A stretch of 64,000 nucleotides of DNA. Source: Maribellus comscasis. Its GTDB lineage: Bacteria; Bacteroidota; Bacteroidia; Bacteroidales; Prolixibacteraceae. Of the stretch, positions 54,135 to 62,907 are shown one piece after another; within the stretch, counting starts at the first letter, position 1; each line of letters begins with the position of its first letter. The DNA lies in contig NZ_CP046401.1 of NCBI RefSeq assembly GCF_009762775.1, positions 2,480,001-2,544,000 of the forward strand. The letters are read 5' to 3'. The notes under the pieces were generated by a model. The model saw only the letters and a list, made by a program, of their open reading frames with translations, was not told where the DNA came from and searched no databases. The translations under genes and the position numbers were made by a program.

Positions 54135-55316
54135 ATGAAACTACTGACAATAAAAATAACGGTACTGGCAGTCATCCTTTTTATGTTAACTGATGTAAGC
54201 TATGACACCGTATTCAGAAATACTGACTATCTCTATCGTGTTCCGGAATTAAAAAACGACGGACTAAAAATCGGCACTTCCGAGGAAGCTGAAATCGATA
54301 GCAGATATTTGGCTGACGCTGTAAAAGCCATTAAAAAAGGAAAATACAAGGAAATTCATTCTATTTTGATATTCAAAAACAACAAACTGGTTCTTGAAGA
54401 ATATTTTCAGGGTCACACCTACCAGTGGGACGCGCCAGGCCATAAAGGGAAATGGGTTAGATGGAACAGTGAAATGCCACACGCACTGCAATCCGTCAGT
54501 AAAAGCTTTGCTTCAATATGTATTGGAATCGCATTAGAACAAGGCTTTATTGAGAGCGTTGAACAATCCATATTTGATTTTCTGCCGGATTACCAGCAAT
54601 ATAAAGACAATGGCAAAGAATATATTACTATTGAACATCTGCTAACAATGACCTCTGGCTTTGCCTGGGATGAATGGAGCTCTCCCTTGAGCAGTGTTCA
54701 AAACGACGCCATCGGAATCTATTTTTCGGATAAAAACCCGATTGAGTTTGTTTTACAACGTCCATTGGTTGCTGCACCCGGAACACATTTTATTTATTCG
54801 GGAGGTGATATGCAACTACTCGCCGAAATTCTCAAAAATGCCACAGGAATGAATATCGATAAATTTTCCGCAAAGTACTTATTTGAACCGCTGGGAATTG
54901 AATCATTTGACTGGTGGTTGAAATACAGGACAGGTGAAATAAGTACAGCGGGAGGTTTAAAACTTACACCCAGAGATATGATAAAAATCGGAGCCCTGTT
55001 TTTAAACGAAGGCGTCTGGGATGGTAAACGAATACTTTCCGGCGAATGGGTAGAAAAAAGCAGCATGCCGTTTAATAATAACCGGGGGATTAACATCCCT
55101 GGCGAAGACCTGGGAAAAGTTGGATATGCTTATACCTGGTGGACAAAACAAAATTCAACGTCAGGACGCATGTACTTTGCACTTGGCTGGGGTGGACAAA
55201 AAATTATTGTAATGCCGGAAATCAATTCTATTGTTGTCTTTACCGGCGCAAATTACCAATCGAAGGTGAAGCAGCATAAAATTCTCAAAAAATACATATT
55301 GCCAGCAATTAGTTAA
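54135..55316 (+). CDS. Serine hydrolase, beta-lactamase/class C-like
   Basis: A 393-residue protein with an N-terminal hydrophobic signal or anchor. The SxxK motif is Ser120-VS-Lys123 (LQSVSKSF), the second motif is Tyr-Ser-Gly (FIYSGGDMQ), and the third region is ALGWGGQKIIVMPE. The fold covers esterases, D-aminopeptidases and penicillin-recognising enzymes; the substrate is unknown. It starts 30 bp after the acyltransferase-ankyrin gene and is probably co-transcribed with it. Confidence 0.88.
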   Translation: MKLLTIKITVLAVILFMLTDVSYDTVFRNTDYLYRVPELKNDGLKIGTSEEAEIDSRYLADAVKAIKKGKYKEIHSILIFKNNKLVLEEYFQGHTYQWDAPGHKGKWVRWNSEMPHALQSVSKSFASICIGIALEQGFIESVEQSIFDFLPDYQQYKDNGKEYITIEHLLTMTSGFAWDEWSSPLSSVQNDAIGIYFSDKNPIEFVLQRPLVAAPGTHFIYSGGDMQLLAEILKNATGMNIDKFSAKYLFEPLGIESFDWWLKYRTGEISTAGGLKLTPRDMIKIGALFLNEGVWDGKRILSGEWVEKSSMPFNNNRGINIPGEDLGKVGYAYTWWTKQNSTSGRMYFALGWGGQKIIVMPEINSIVVFTGANYQSKVKQHKILKKYILPAIS

Positions 55317-55444
55317 TTATATAAAAGTCAAAAAAAAACGGTCAGACTACTTTTATTTAAACTTTGGAATCAACTCATAAATCAAAGAAAATCAACTTAT
55401 TATTTCAAATTTTTGTAAATTATTACCACTAAAATTCAATAAGC

Positions 55445-55642
55445 ATGGAAAATTCAAACAAAAACAAAAAAGAAGAGAAAAGCAATTGGGCCATTGGCGG
55501 CACCACAATGATCGGAATAGGCGTTGGTTTAATTTATCTGCAAACCTCCGTATTAATTTTTGTAGCCTCAATAATTATCGGAGTGGGCGCCGGATTAATA
55601 ATCGCTCCTGTTATTTCACTTTTTGAAAAAGATCAATCATGA
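55445..55642 (+). CDS. Small two-helix membrane protein
   Basis: A 65-residue protein. After a charged start (MENSNKNKKEEKSN) two hydrophobic helices with Gly-rich packing follow (MIGIGVGLIYLQTSVL; VASIIIGVGAGLIIAPVISL). No family is recognised. The stop overlaps the start of the oxidoreductase gene by 4 bp, implying translational coupling. Confidence 0.7.
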   Translation: MENSNKNKKEEKSNWAIGGTTMIGIGVGLIYLQTSVLIFVASIIIGVGAGLIIAPVISLFEKDQS

Positions 55643-56625
55643 AAGCAATAGTTTGTTTAAAATACGGAGCGCCTGAAGTTCTTCAAATGACAGAAGTAGA
55701 AAAGCCGGTTCCTAAAAAAAATGAAGTACTTATAAAAATATTTGCAACCACAGTAAACGGTGCCGACACACGAATTCGAGGTGCTGTGTTTCCCTCCGTT
55801 TTTAACTTCCCGGTAAAAATGGCCATGGGATTTAAAGGCCCGCGAAAAAATATTCTTGGTGTTGAACTGGCCGGAGAAATTGAATCGATTGGAGAAAATG
55901 TTAGCCGGTTTAAACAAGGCGATCAGATTTTTGCATCAACCGGTGCCTCTTTTGGTGCTTATGCAGAATACATTTGTTTGTCAGAAAAGGCGGTGATGAC
56001 AATTAAGCCGTCGAACATGACTTTTGAAGAAGCGGCGGCAGTTCCGCATTGTGCACTCGCCGCCTTACATTTTCTGAAAAAAGGAGATATACAAAAAGGA
56101 AGCAAGGTTTTAATTCATGGAGCTTCCGGCGGGATCGGAACATTTGCAGTTCAACTTGCAAAATCAATGGAGGCCGAAGTAACCGGAGTTTGCAGTACTT
56201 CAAATCTGGATTTGGTGAAATCGATAGGAGCCGACAAAGTAATCGACTATATCAAAGATGATCTACCTAAAAAAGGCGATAATTACGATGTAATTTTTGA
56301 CACCGTTGGCAAAGGTCCGATAATAAGCCATATAAATGCTTTAAAAGAAAAAGGTATTTACCTTTCGGCTGTACATCTCGAGCTTCCAAGGATTATTAAA
56401 GGTTTAAAAACGTCCTTAACAAGTTCAAAAAAAGTAATTGGAGGATCTGCTCCTTATACCGCCGAAAATCTGGAGCTCCTGAAAAATCTTATTGAGACAG
56501 GTAAGCTTAAAACGGTAATTGACAAAAAATACACGTTTGACCAGATTGTCGAAGCACACCGATATGTGGATGCCGGCCATAAAAAGGGACATGTAACAGT
56601 GAGTGTAACAGACAAGAACGAATAA
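55639..56625 (+). CDS. Zinc-independent NAD(P)-dependent alcohol dehydrogenase / quinone reductase
   Basis: A 328-residue MDR-superfamily protein. GroES-like N-terminal half (KIFATTVNGADTRIRGAVF, ILGVELAGEIESIGENVSRF) and a Rossmann half with the nucleotide motif GASGGIGTFAVQLAKSM. The structural-zinc cysteines of classical ADHs are missing, as in quinone oxidoreductases. It reduces small carbonyl or quinone compounds; the substrate is unknown. Confidence 0.9.
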   Translation: MKAIVCLKYGAPEVLQMTEVEKPVPKKNEVLIKIFATTVNGADTRIRGAVFPSVFNFPVKMAMGFKGPRKNILGVELAGEIESIGENVSRFKQGDQIFASTGASFGAYAEYICLSEKAVMTIKPSNMTFEEAAAVPHCALAALHFLKKGDIQKGSKVLIHGASGGIGTFAVQLAKSMEAEVTGVCSTSNLDLVKSIGADKVIDYIKDDLPKKGDNYDVIFDTVGKGPIISHINALKEKGIYLSAVHLELPRIIKGLKTSLTSSKKVIGGSAPYTAENLELLKNLIETGKLKTVIDKKYTFDQIVEAHRYVDAGHKKGHVTVSVTDKNE

Positions 56626-56732
56626 CCTAGATATAAAAACAACAATCTTTGCCCGATTGCCTGCTTTCACCTCTCAAGGAATTGCAGTTAAACGAACCAA
56701 AAATAAGAGCCAAAAAAACTAAAATCCACAAG

Positions 56733-57320
56733 ATGAAATCATATAAAAAAACAGCACGATATACAGGAACATTGTTTCTGACAGCAATGGCAGCCAGCCT
56801 GATTGGGGGCAGTTTGCTTGAAACGACGCAGGAAAATTCAACCCCGATTGTCCTGATCGCGGGTGTTACACTGGAAATTGTAAATGCATTAGCTGTGCTC
56901 GGAATTGGAGTGCTTCTGTTTCCGGTATTAAAAACCATTCATCCCGGCGCTGCCAAATCTTATTTGGGATTACGAATGCTGGAATCGCTGGCCTGTACAG
57001 CAGCTCCACTTTCGCTGGCTTTTGGTGCAAACAACAGTGATTTGCGCATAATTTTTACCGGAATATTAATACCTCTGTTTTTTTGCAGCGGCGCTCTGGT
57101 CTTATACTGGGTGCTGTATAAATACCATCTCCTCCCGCGATTTATATCAATCTGGGGTTTTATTGGAGTAACCGGTATCGTTGTGCTTAATACCTTCAGC
57201 ATTCAAACCAATTTGGGAATGATTTTGGCGTTTCCAATTATCCTGAACGAAATATTCCTGGGTGTTTGGCTGATTACAAAAGGATTTAAACCCAAAAACC
57301 AATTGTATCATATTACTTAA
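56733..57320 (+). CDS. DUF4386 family membrane protein
   Basis: 195 residues from the ATG at 56733 (MKSYKKTARYTGTLFLTAMA), where family members begin; an earlier start at 56649 adds a non-conserved tail. Six hydrophobic segments include the conserved YLGLRMLESLACTAAPLSL and LFFCSGALVLYWVLYKYHLL. Function is unknown; such proteins often occur beside reductases and small transport genes. Confidence 0.85.
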   Translation: MKSYKKTARYTGTLFLTAMAASLIGGSLLETTQENSTPIVLIAGVTLEIVNALAVLGIGVLLFPVLKTIHPGAAKSYLGLRMLESLACTAAPLSLAFGANNSDLRIIFTGILIPLFFCSGALVLYWVLYKYHLLPRFISIWGFIGVTGIVVLNTFSIQTNLGMILAFPIILNEIFLGVWLITKGFKPKNQLYHIT

Positions 57321-57556
57321 CCATAAGAGCGCTACCGGATTCAATCCCGGTTAACAGATAGATGTGGTAGCAGCAGAAATCTGCATATAAAAAGAGGAAT
57401 GCTGTGAACTTTTTGTGCCTTAAAATGGTCAAAATTTATCTTATTCTAAATACATATCAATAAAATATTGAGACAGATTTTATTTCAGAATGACAATTAG
57501 CAAATAACATTTTTAGTAAATTGACATACTTTGAAATAAACAACTTTGATTATAAA

Positions 57557-60337
57557 ATGTATAAACCAAAAAAAATACTTAAAAAATCGATCACAATTAG
57601 TTTCTTATCAATTATAGGATTTATTCTTTTTTTTACGACGATGTCTTTCAACTCCCTTCTCCAAAATAATTTTGAAAACATACTTTTAAAACTTCAGAAT
57701 TATTTAACCGGGTACAATGAAGACGTATTGTATTTGCACACAAATGGAGACATATTTGAGCCGGGTGATACCATTTGGTTTAAAGCATACAATTTTAAAT
57801 CCGGTTCTCTGGTCCCTTCATTACCAGAAAATCTTCTGAATGTTGGCCTTTATAAAAGAGAAACCAAAACAGAGTCAATCGTTACAGGAAAGTTTAGGGT
57901 TGAAAAAGGCACCTCCTTTGGTCAGCTCAATCTTTCCGATACATTATCAGGCGGAAGCTATTTTTTAATTGCGGGAACAAATTCCAGTTCCACAAATTCA
58001 GTTGAGAATGTTTTTGTGAAAAAAATTAAAATTAAAAATCCGGCCAGAGAAACTGTTGATATCAAAATCCAAATACCTGATTCCGTTTATTCTGAAGGAA
58101 ATAAAATTGAAGAAAAACTGGAAGTATTTGGAGATAATGGTTTCAGGCTCGGACGAGTTAAAATTCAGCTTCAGCTAAAACAGGACGAACACATCTTAAA
58201 TGAAAAAACAATTAACTCAGGCGAGAGCGGAGTGGCAAATTTTGAAATGATACTTCCCGGGGAATTGGAAAACAAAGCGGTGCATATCTGTGCACAAATC
58301 GGGCAACCAGGATTAACGGGTGAACTCAATGTTCATGTTCCTGTAAAATCGCTTCCGCCTGCTATCCGGTTTTTCCCTGAGGGAGGAGATCTTATCGAAG
58401 ATTTTAACTCAGTCGTAGCATTTGAAGCGACTGACGTTGCGGGAAATCCTTTCGATTTTAAAGGGATTCTCACGGATTCAGAAGGAGAAATAATTTCAGA
58501 AGTTACCACAACCGCGCTGGGAATGGGAAGTGTAAACATTCAATCGAAAAAGAATACAAACTTGTTTTTAAAAATCCAGGAGCCAAGGGGTTACGATAAA
58601 AGTTACAAACTCCCGGAAGCAAAAGAGAAAGGATATTCTTTGCAAATTCTGGAGAACAATCCGGAAAGAATTTCAATGAAAGTTGAGTCAAATTCCTGTG
58701 AATCAACAGACTTAATTTCCGTACTTCTGCTTTTGAGAGACAGCATTTGGTTTGAAACAACAAAACCGCTCAAAGATTTACAAACCCTCTCAATTCCTGT
58801 AAAAGAAATGCCTTTGGGAGTAGGAAAAATTACCGTTTTTGATCAAAACGGAATTCCTCAGGCAGAGCGGCTTCTATTTGTAAACCTGGATAAAAAGCCG
58901 GAAATCCAAGCCGAATCGTTAAAAGAAATTTATGAAAGAAAAGAAAAAGTAAAAATCAATCTCAGTCTAAAAAATTCCATGGGAGAACCCTTATCTGGTG
59001 TTTTCTCCGCAAGTGTTATTCCTATCAACTCTGAGCGCGATGAAATCTGGGCTGAAAATATTATGACCGCTTTACTTTTAAGCAACGAATTAAAAGGCGA
59101 AATTCCTGCCCGGGGAATATATTTTTCTGAACACAAAGATTCTGAAAAACTCCTCGATTTACTGATGCTTACCCACGGATGGCGAAGGTTTACCTGGGAA
59201 AATATACTGGATAACAATCAACAAGAATTCAATAATTCTGTGGGTTTATCGGGGCTTGTAACAACCAGAAAAGGAAAGCCTGTTAAAAACGGCGAGGTGA
59301 CCCTGATGAATATGAATAAATTTTCTGCAATCGCCACAAAAACGGATAACCAGGGACGTTTTGAATTTAACAAATCAGAATTTACCGGTATTTTGGATGA
59401 TACAAAATTGGTATTAACGGCAACCAATTCGCAGGGAAGAAAAAACGTTTTCGTAACTATCGATGACTTTGTTAATGTGGAAAAATTAAAGGAATTAAAC
59501 AGGATTTCAAATCGTTTATATTCTTCCGCCGGAAATAGTTTCACTACCGGCGAAGAAGACCTTTCATCCGGCCAAAATCATTCTCCCGGTAGTTTATACG
59601 CTTCGGACACAACGAAAAGAAATATTTGGGTTGAGGAAGTTGATGTAAAGGCAAAAATACCAACTGTGATTCCGGTTGAAACCTATGAAAAGGAACATCA
59701 AAGCTATATATTGGAAGATAAAGACATTCATATCAATTTTGGATACAATCCAAAAACAGGGATTTTACAATTGATAAAACAAGTTGCCGGACATTTTGAT
59801 ACTGCAGCCGGAGGGAAAATCCTTTTTCGCGGATACAATTCTATTTACGACCAAAACATGCAGGGCGCTGTTTTTGTGGTTAACGGCAGAGTAGCAGGGT
59901 TCAGCTACGAAGATGTGGATTACCTGAATTCCAGTGATATTGAAACCATTAAAGTTACAAAATCTTCGGCTGCCGGATTAAGATATACGCCTTACGGAAC
60001 CGGAGGGTTAATAGAAATAACCCTGAAAGGATTTAAACCGGACGAAAGCGCACCTTCACCTGAGGCAGACCCAAATATTGTCCACATTCCGGGCTATACA
60101 AAAGTCAGGGAGTTTTATTCTCCTGTTTATAAAAATCAAAAACAAAAGGACGAAGCCATTGATTTGAGAAAAACACTTTACTGGAATCCAAATATCTCCA
60201 TCTCCGATTTGGGAAATGCGACAATTCAATATTTTAACTCCGATGTTCCCGGAGAATATCTGTTAAAGATCGAAGGTATCGGTAAATCAGGAATACCTTT
60301 TTATACGATAAAAACATACACTGTAAAAAATAATTAA
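57557..60337 (+). CDS. Large MG2-like protein with a TonB-receptor plug domain but no barrel
   Basis: 926 residues from the ATG at 57557; a TTG start at 57521 is unlikely. An N-terminal helix or signal is followed by macroglobulin-like beta domains (YLHTNGDIFEPGDTIWFKAY, RFFPEGGDLIEDFNSVVAFE). A carboxypeptidase-regulatory-like domain lies around residue 570 (GLVTTRKGKPVKNGEVTLMN). Near residues 735-830 is a plug-like domain (QGAVFVVNGRVAGFSYEDVD, IKVTKSSAAGLRYTPYGTGG). No transmembrane barrel follows, only about 90 residues. The type is common in Bacteroidota but functionally unexplained. Confidence 0.8.
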   Translation: MYKPKKILKKSITISFLSIIGFILFFTTMSFNSLLQNNFENILLKLQNYLTGYNEDVLYLHTNGDIFEPGDTIWFKAYNFKSGSLVPSLPENLLNVGLYKRETKTESIVTGKFRVEKGTSFGQLNLSDTLSGGSYFLIAGTNSSSTNSVENVFVKKIKIKNPARETVDIKIQIPDSVYSEGNKIEEKLEVFGDNGFRLGRVKIQLQLKQDEHILNEKTINSGESGVANFEMILPGELENKAVHICAQIGQPGLTGELNVHVPVKSLPPAIRFFPEGGDLIEDFNSVVAFEATDVAGNPFDFKGILTDSEGEIISEVTTTALGMGSVNIQSKKNTNLFLKIQEPRGYDKSYKLPEAKEKGYSLQILENNPERISMKVESNSCESTDLISVLLLLRDSIWFETTKPLKDLQTLSIPVKEMPLGVGKITVFDQNGIPQAERLLFVNLDKKPEIQAESLKEIYERKEKVKINLSLKNSMGEPLSGVFSASVIPINSERDEIWAENIMTALLLSNELKGEIPARGIYFSEHKDSEKLLDLLMLTHGWRRFTWENILDNNQQEFNNSVGLSGLVTTRKGKPVKNGEVTLMNMNKFSAIATKTDNQGRFEFNKSEFTGILDDTKLVLTATNSQGRKNVFVTIDDFVNVEKLKELNRISNRLYSSAGNSFTTGEEDLSSGQNHSPGSLYASDTTKRNIWVEEVDVKAKIPTVIPVETYEKEHQSYILEDKDIHINFGYNPKTGILQLIKQVAGHFDTAAGGKILFRGYNSIYDQNMQGAVFVVNGRVAGFSYEDVDYLNSSDIETIKVTKSSAAGLRYTPYGTGGLIEITLKGFKPDESAPSPEADPNIVHIPGYTKVREFYSPVYKNQKQKDEAIDLRKTLYWNPNISISDLGNATIQYFNSDVPGEYLLKIEGIGKSGIPFYTIKTYTVKNN

Positions 60338-60418
60338 GAGATAAAGACAATAAACTATTTATATATGTTGCTTTTTAGAAAAAATATTATTTAATTAGCT
60401 GTGTGTAAAACCGGAGCA

Positions 60419-60838
60419 ATGAAAATGGAAAAAAGCGGCCCTGCTAAAAAAAGTTCTGTTAAGAACGGAAATGGTCAGAATTCTGACAGCAAATTTGAAC
60501 TGATAAGATGTGAAAGAAACGGAGTAAGATGTAAAAGTCACCTGGCGTTTATAAACGAAGAGTATTCTATTTCTGAAACTTACCTGCAAAATAAGGAGTA
60601 TCAAAAATCAATTGAAGCACTTAACGAGGCTTTTTACAGAACCTACCAATTAAAAGAGACAACCTGCATAAATTGTGCAAAAATGTTCCGTTCAACCATC
60701 ATCCGGTCACTTGAAGATATCCAAATTGAATTAAAAGGAATGTCACAGGGATTATTTAAAACCAGACGATACCAATCAAGCTATATTCTGGCAGGAGACG
60801 TGCTAAAAAGTATAAAAGAAGAAGCCAAAGTAAGTTAA
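60419..60838 (+). CDS. Four-cysteine small cytoplasmic protein, paralogue 2
   Basis: 139 residues from the ATG at 60419 (MKMEKSGPAKKSSVKNGNGQ); a GTG at 60401 is the alternative. Cys31, Cys38, Cys83 and Cys86 match the paralogue at 48980 residue for residue, as do QNKEYQKSIEALNEAFYRTY and the following LKE. A four-Cys metal site joined by TPR-like helices is the likely fold. Function is unknown. Confidence 0.75.
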   Translation: MKMEKSGPAKKSSVKNGNGQNSDSKFELIRCERNGVRCKSHLAFINEEYSISETYLQNKEYQKSIEALNEAFYRTYQLKETTCINCAKMFRSTIIRSLEDIQIELKGMSQGLFKTRRYQSSYILAGDVLKSIKEEAKVS

Positions 60839-60993
60839 GCCGCATCAAAAAAAATTCCGCTAAGTTAACCTGATTTTATACAAAAAATTAAAAGTTGCGG
60901 GTCTCTTCCAAGACTGCAAATAAAAACCGTAAGATTCATCCAGCCGGGCAGCAAGATATAAATCAGCACTGAAAAGACAAAACCAGGCTTTGT

Positions 60994-61272
60994 AACATTT
61001 AGCATCGCTGACTCAGGGGGTTGACATTCCTCCGGAAAAAGCAAAATCGTTATTTAAGCTCGGAGAAGGTTATTCAACCGAGTTTACCCGGGTTGAAAAA
61101 AGTACGGGTAATGAATTGATATTAAATAATTTATCTCCAAACGCAATAGAAAAAAATGGCTTGAACGCTAACCCGGGAAAGGATCAACTTTCTTTTTCAC
61201 CATTCCAGAAAGCTAATTTGGCACCTTCAGCAGTAAAGGTCTTCGGACAAAATCGGGTAAAATCTCCTTGAT
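60994..61272 (+). pseudogene. C-terminal remnant of a histidine kinase ATPase domain
   Basis: The sequence VTFSIADSG, then after a frame shift GVDIPPEKAKSLFKLGEGYS and further VEKSTGNELIL, AIEKNG and PGKDQLSFSPFQ, lines up with the HATPase_c G1/G2 boxes (xSVxDxGxGIPxE, GTGLGLxL, PGKGSTFSFTLP). The key glycines are lost (STGNELIL in place of GTGLGLIL) and one base shifts the frame at about 61016. The rest of the kinase is absent. The stop is at 61270-61272, just before the IS element. Confidence 0.6.
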
Positions 61273-61330
61273 ATTTTTTCCCGATTTTGATAAAAGAATC
61301 TCTTTTTTTTGTGTCGATTGATTTTATGAC

Positions 61331-62801
61331 GAAAAAAGGCCGGAATTGGGCATAGTTTTCCCATTTGCCTAAAGATTTTGAATAAATTGATTTGATTTTA
61401 GGCAGCTTGTTTTTGGAGCGCCATTTTTCGGGCTATCCTAACTGCATTTGCTGTATGTACACCAAAGAAAATCCAGAGTTCTTCATTTTTCCGGGTCATG
61501 GCCCTTATTTTCTTTAAGCCGTAGTGTTCTTTTTCTGTTCCAAAGCTTCCTTCCATTCGCGTGGCTCTTTCTTTACGAAGTACAGAATGAAGTATTTTCC
61601 GGTGCTGTTCATGTTTTCCTGCCCTTCCTTTTCGTTTAAACCCATGGATGATATTCTCTTTCCTGCACCAGGTGCGGTTGGCATTGGTGGCATAAATATC
61701 ATCGCCCGAAAGGTGTGTTGGTTTACCTACCAGCTGGCGACCGTAACGCACAGATTGCTTAAGCCTTATCCCCTCATGAAAAGCGCTGAAGCTTATGTGC
61801 TCGATAAAATTAATCCCTCCAAATTGTATCATATTTACCTTGGCTCCAAATTCAACAGGTTTAACTTCTTTTCCTCGTACAATTGGCCGGATATAAGCTT
61901 TTGAAAGGCTGACTATACGGTCGGGTACACTTTTACCTGTATCAAAAATTTCTTGTTGTTGAGATAATACCGTGGTAATTATTTTGATTTGGCGATAATA
62001 TCTGGCTGGCATGGTAAATTCATAAAGATAGTTCTGCTGGGTTTCTTCCAGTAAAAACAATAATTTCCCCAGTAAGTGCAGCAGGCTCCGGGTAAGTATT
62101 CTACGCTGCTTTTTCGATTTCCTGCGCTTTCGGCTGTAGTGACTATACCTTTCTTTTTGCTTGAGATATTTGGTTCGGGGTGTTCGTATCTTTAAATACT
62201 TACAGCTTAATTTCAATTGACCGTAACACCAGTCTACACTTTCCCACAGTAGTTTTATATTGGTTGGGTAACGCATCGAAGTTTCGTAACATGTTGCATC
62301 GGTAAGCATAATGTTGGGATGTTCAATAAAGGGTTTCCAATGTTTTGCCAATATTTTTTGAGCTTCACTAATAGCTAACCTTGATGACAAAAAAGTACGT
62401 ATCTGGCTGACAATTTTATAATTGGTAAGCCTTTCACCTTGTAGCCAGATGTCACAAAAAAGCTGAAAGTGGATATTGCCGTTTAAGTGCTCAATTAGTT
62501 TTCGGTCTGAACACCCCACATAAGACTTAAGGAACATCAATGCAATCATTCCCCCGGGACTAAAAAAACGGGAAGGTCCTTTCTTATTTTCTTTGATTTT
62601 AAAATGCCGGACTAAATCATCCCAGGGTAAGGAGACATAGAGTTTACCAATTTCAGATGTTAAAAATGATTTCCAGTAAAGAGAAAATTCCTGACGTGGT
62701 GAATTAAAATTAATTTCAAGGGGCGTTTCATAAATTCTTTGTACTTTCACAATTAAGGATTTTGAAAATTACCCCGATTTTTGGCGATTCAGGCCTTTTT
62801 C
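61331..62801. mobile_element. Insertion sequence with imperfect terminal inverted repeats
   Basis: Around the transposase gene, GAAAAAAGGCCGGAATTGGG at 61331 and its partner GAAAAAGGCCTGAATCGCC (minus strand, ending at 62801) form imperfect inverted repeats with one gap. The element would be about 1.47 kb. No target-site duplication is obvious next to these ends, so the limits may be off by a few bases. It lies between a kinase remnant and a glycan-related gene. Confidence 0.6.
61398..62750 (-). CDS. IS5/IS1182-type DDE transposase
   Basis: A 450-residue protein. N-terminal domain with WDDLVRHFKIKE and FSPGGMIALMFLKSYVGCSD. Catalytic Asp candidates lie in NIMLTDATCYE and LSGDDIYATNANRTW. The C-terminal EGSFGTEKEHYGLKKIRAMT carries the Glu of the DDE triad (the YGLxxIRA signature). 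A basic segment (SRKRRKSKKQRR) sits mid-protein. Full length with no visible frame damage, so it may be active. Confidence 0.88.
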   Translation of the reverse strand: MKVQRIYETPLEINFNSPRQEFSLYWKSFLTSEIGKLYVSLPWDDLVRHFKIKENKKGPSRFFSPGGMIALMFLKSYVGCSDRKLIEHLNGNIHFQLFCDIWLQGERLTNYKIVSQIRTFLSSRLAISEAQKILAKHWKPFIEHPNIMLTDATCYETSMRYPTNIKLLWESVDWCYGQLKLSCKYLKIRTPRTKYLKQKERYSHYSRKRRKSKKQRRILTRSLLHLLGKLLFLLEETQQNYLYEFTMPARYYRQIKIITTVLSQQQEIFDTGKSVPDRIVSLSKAYIRPIVRGKEVKPVEFGAKVNMIQFGGINFIEHISFSAFHEGIRLKQSVRYGRQLVGKPTHLSGDDIYATNANRTWCRKENIIHGFKRKGRAGKHEQHRKILHSVLRKERATRMEGSFGTEKEHYGLKKIRAMTRKNEELWIFFGVHTANAVRIARKMALQKQAA

Positions 62802-62822
62802 GGGGTTTTTCTTAAAAATAAC

Positions 62823-62854
62823 AAAACCTATCGTATTTATTGTCAATAGGTTTT
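62823..62854 (-). terminator. Rho-independent terminator of the right-edge gene
   Basis: AAAACCTAT and ATAGGTTTT are perfect 9-bp inverses with a 14-nt loop. On the minus strand the stem is followed by a T-rich tract. It lies 54 bp past the stop codon of the propeller protein gene at 62908. Confidence 0.65.
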
Positions 62855-62907
62855 GATACTTATGAACATCCCGAATTTTCTGTACATTGCCAAAACGCTT
62901 CTTTCTA

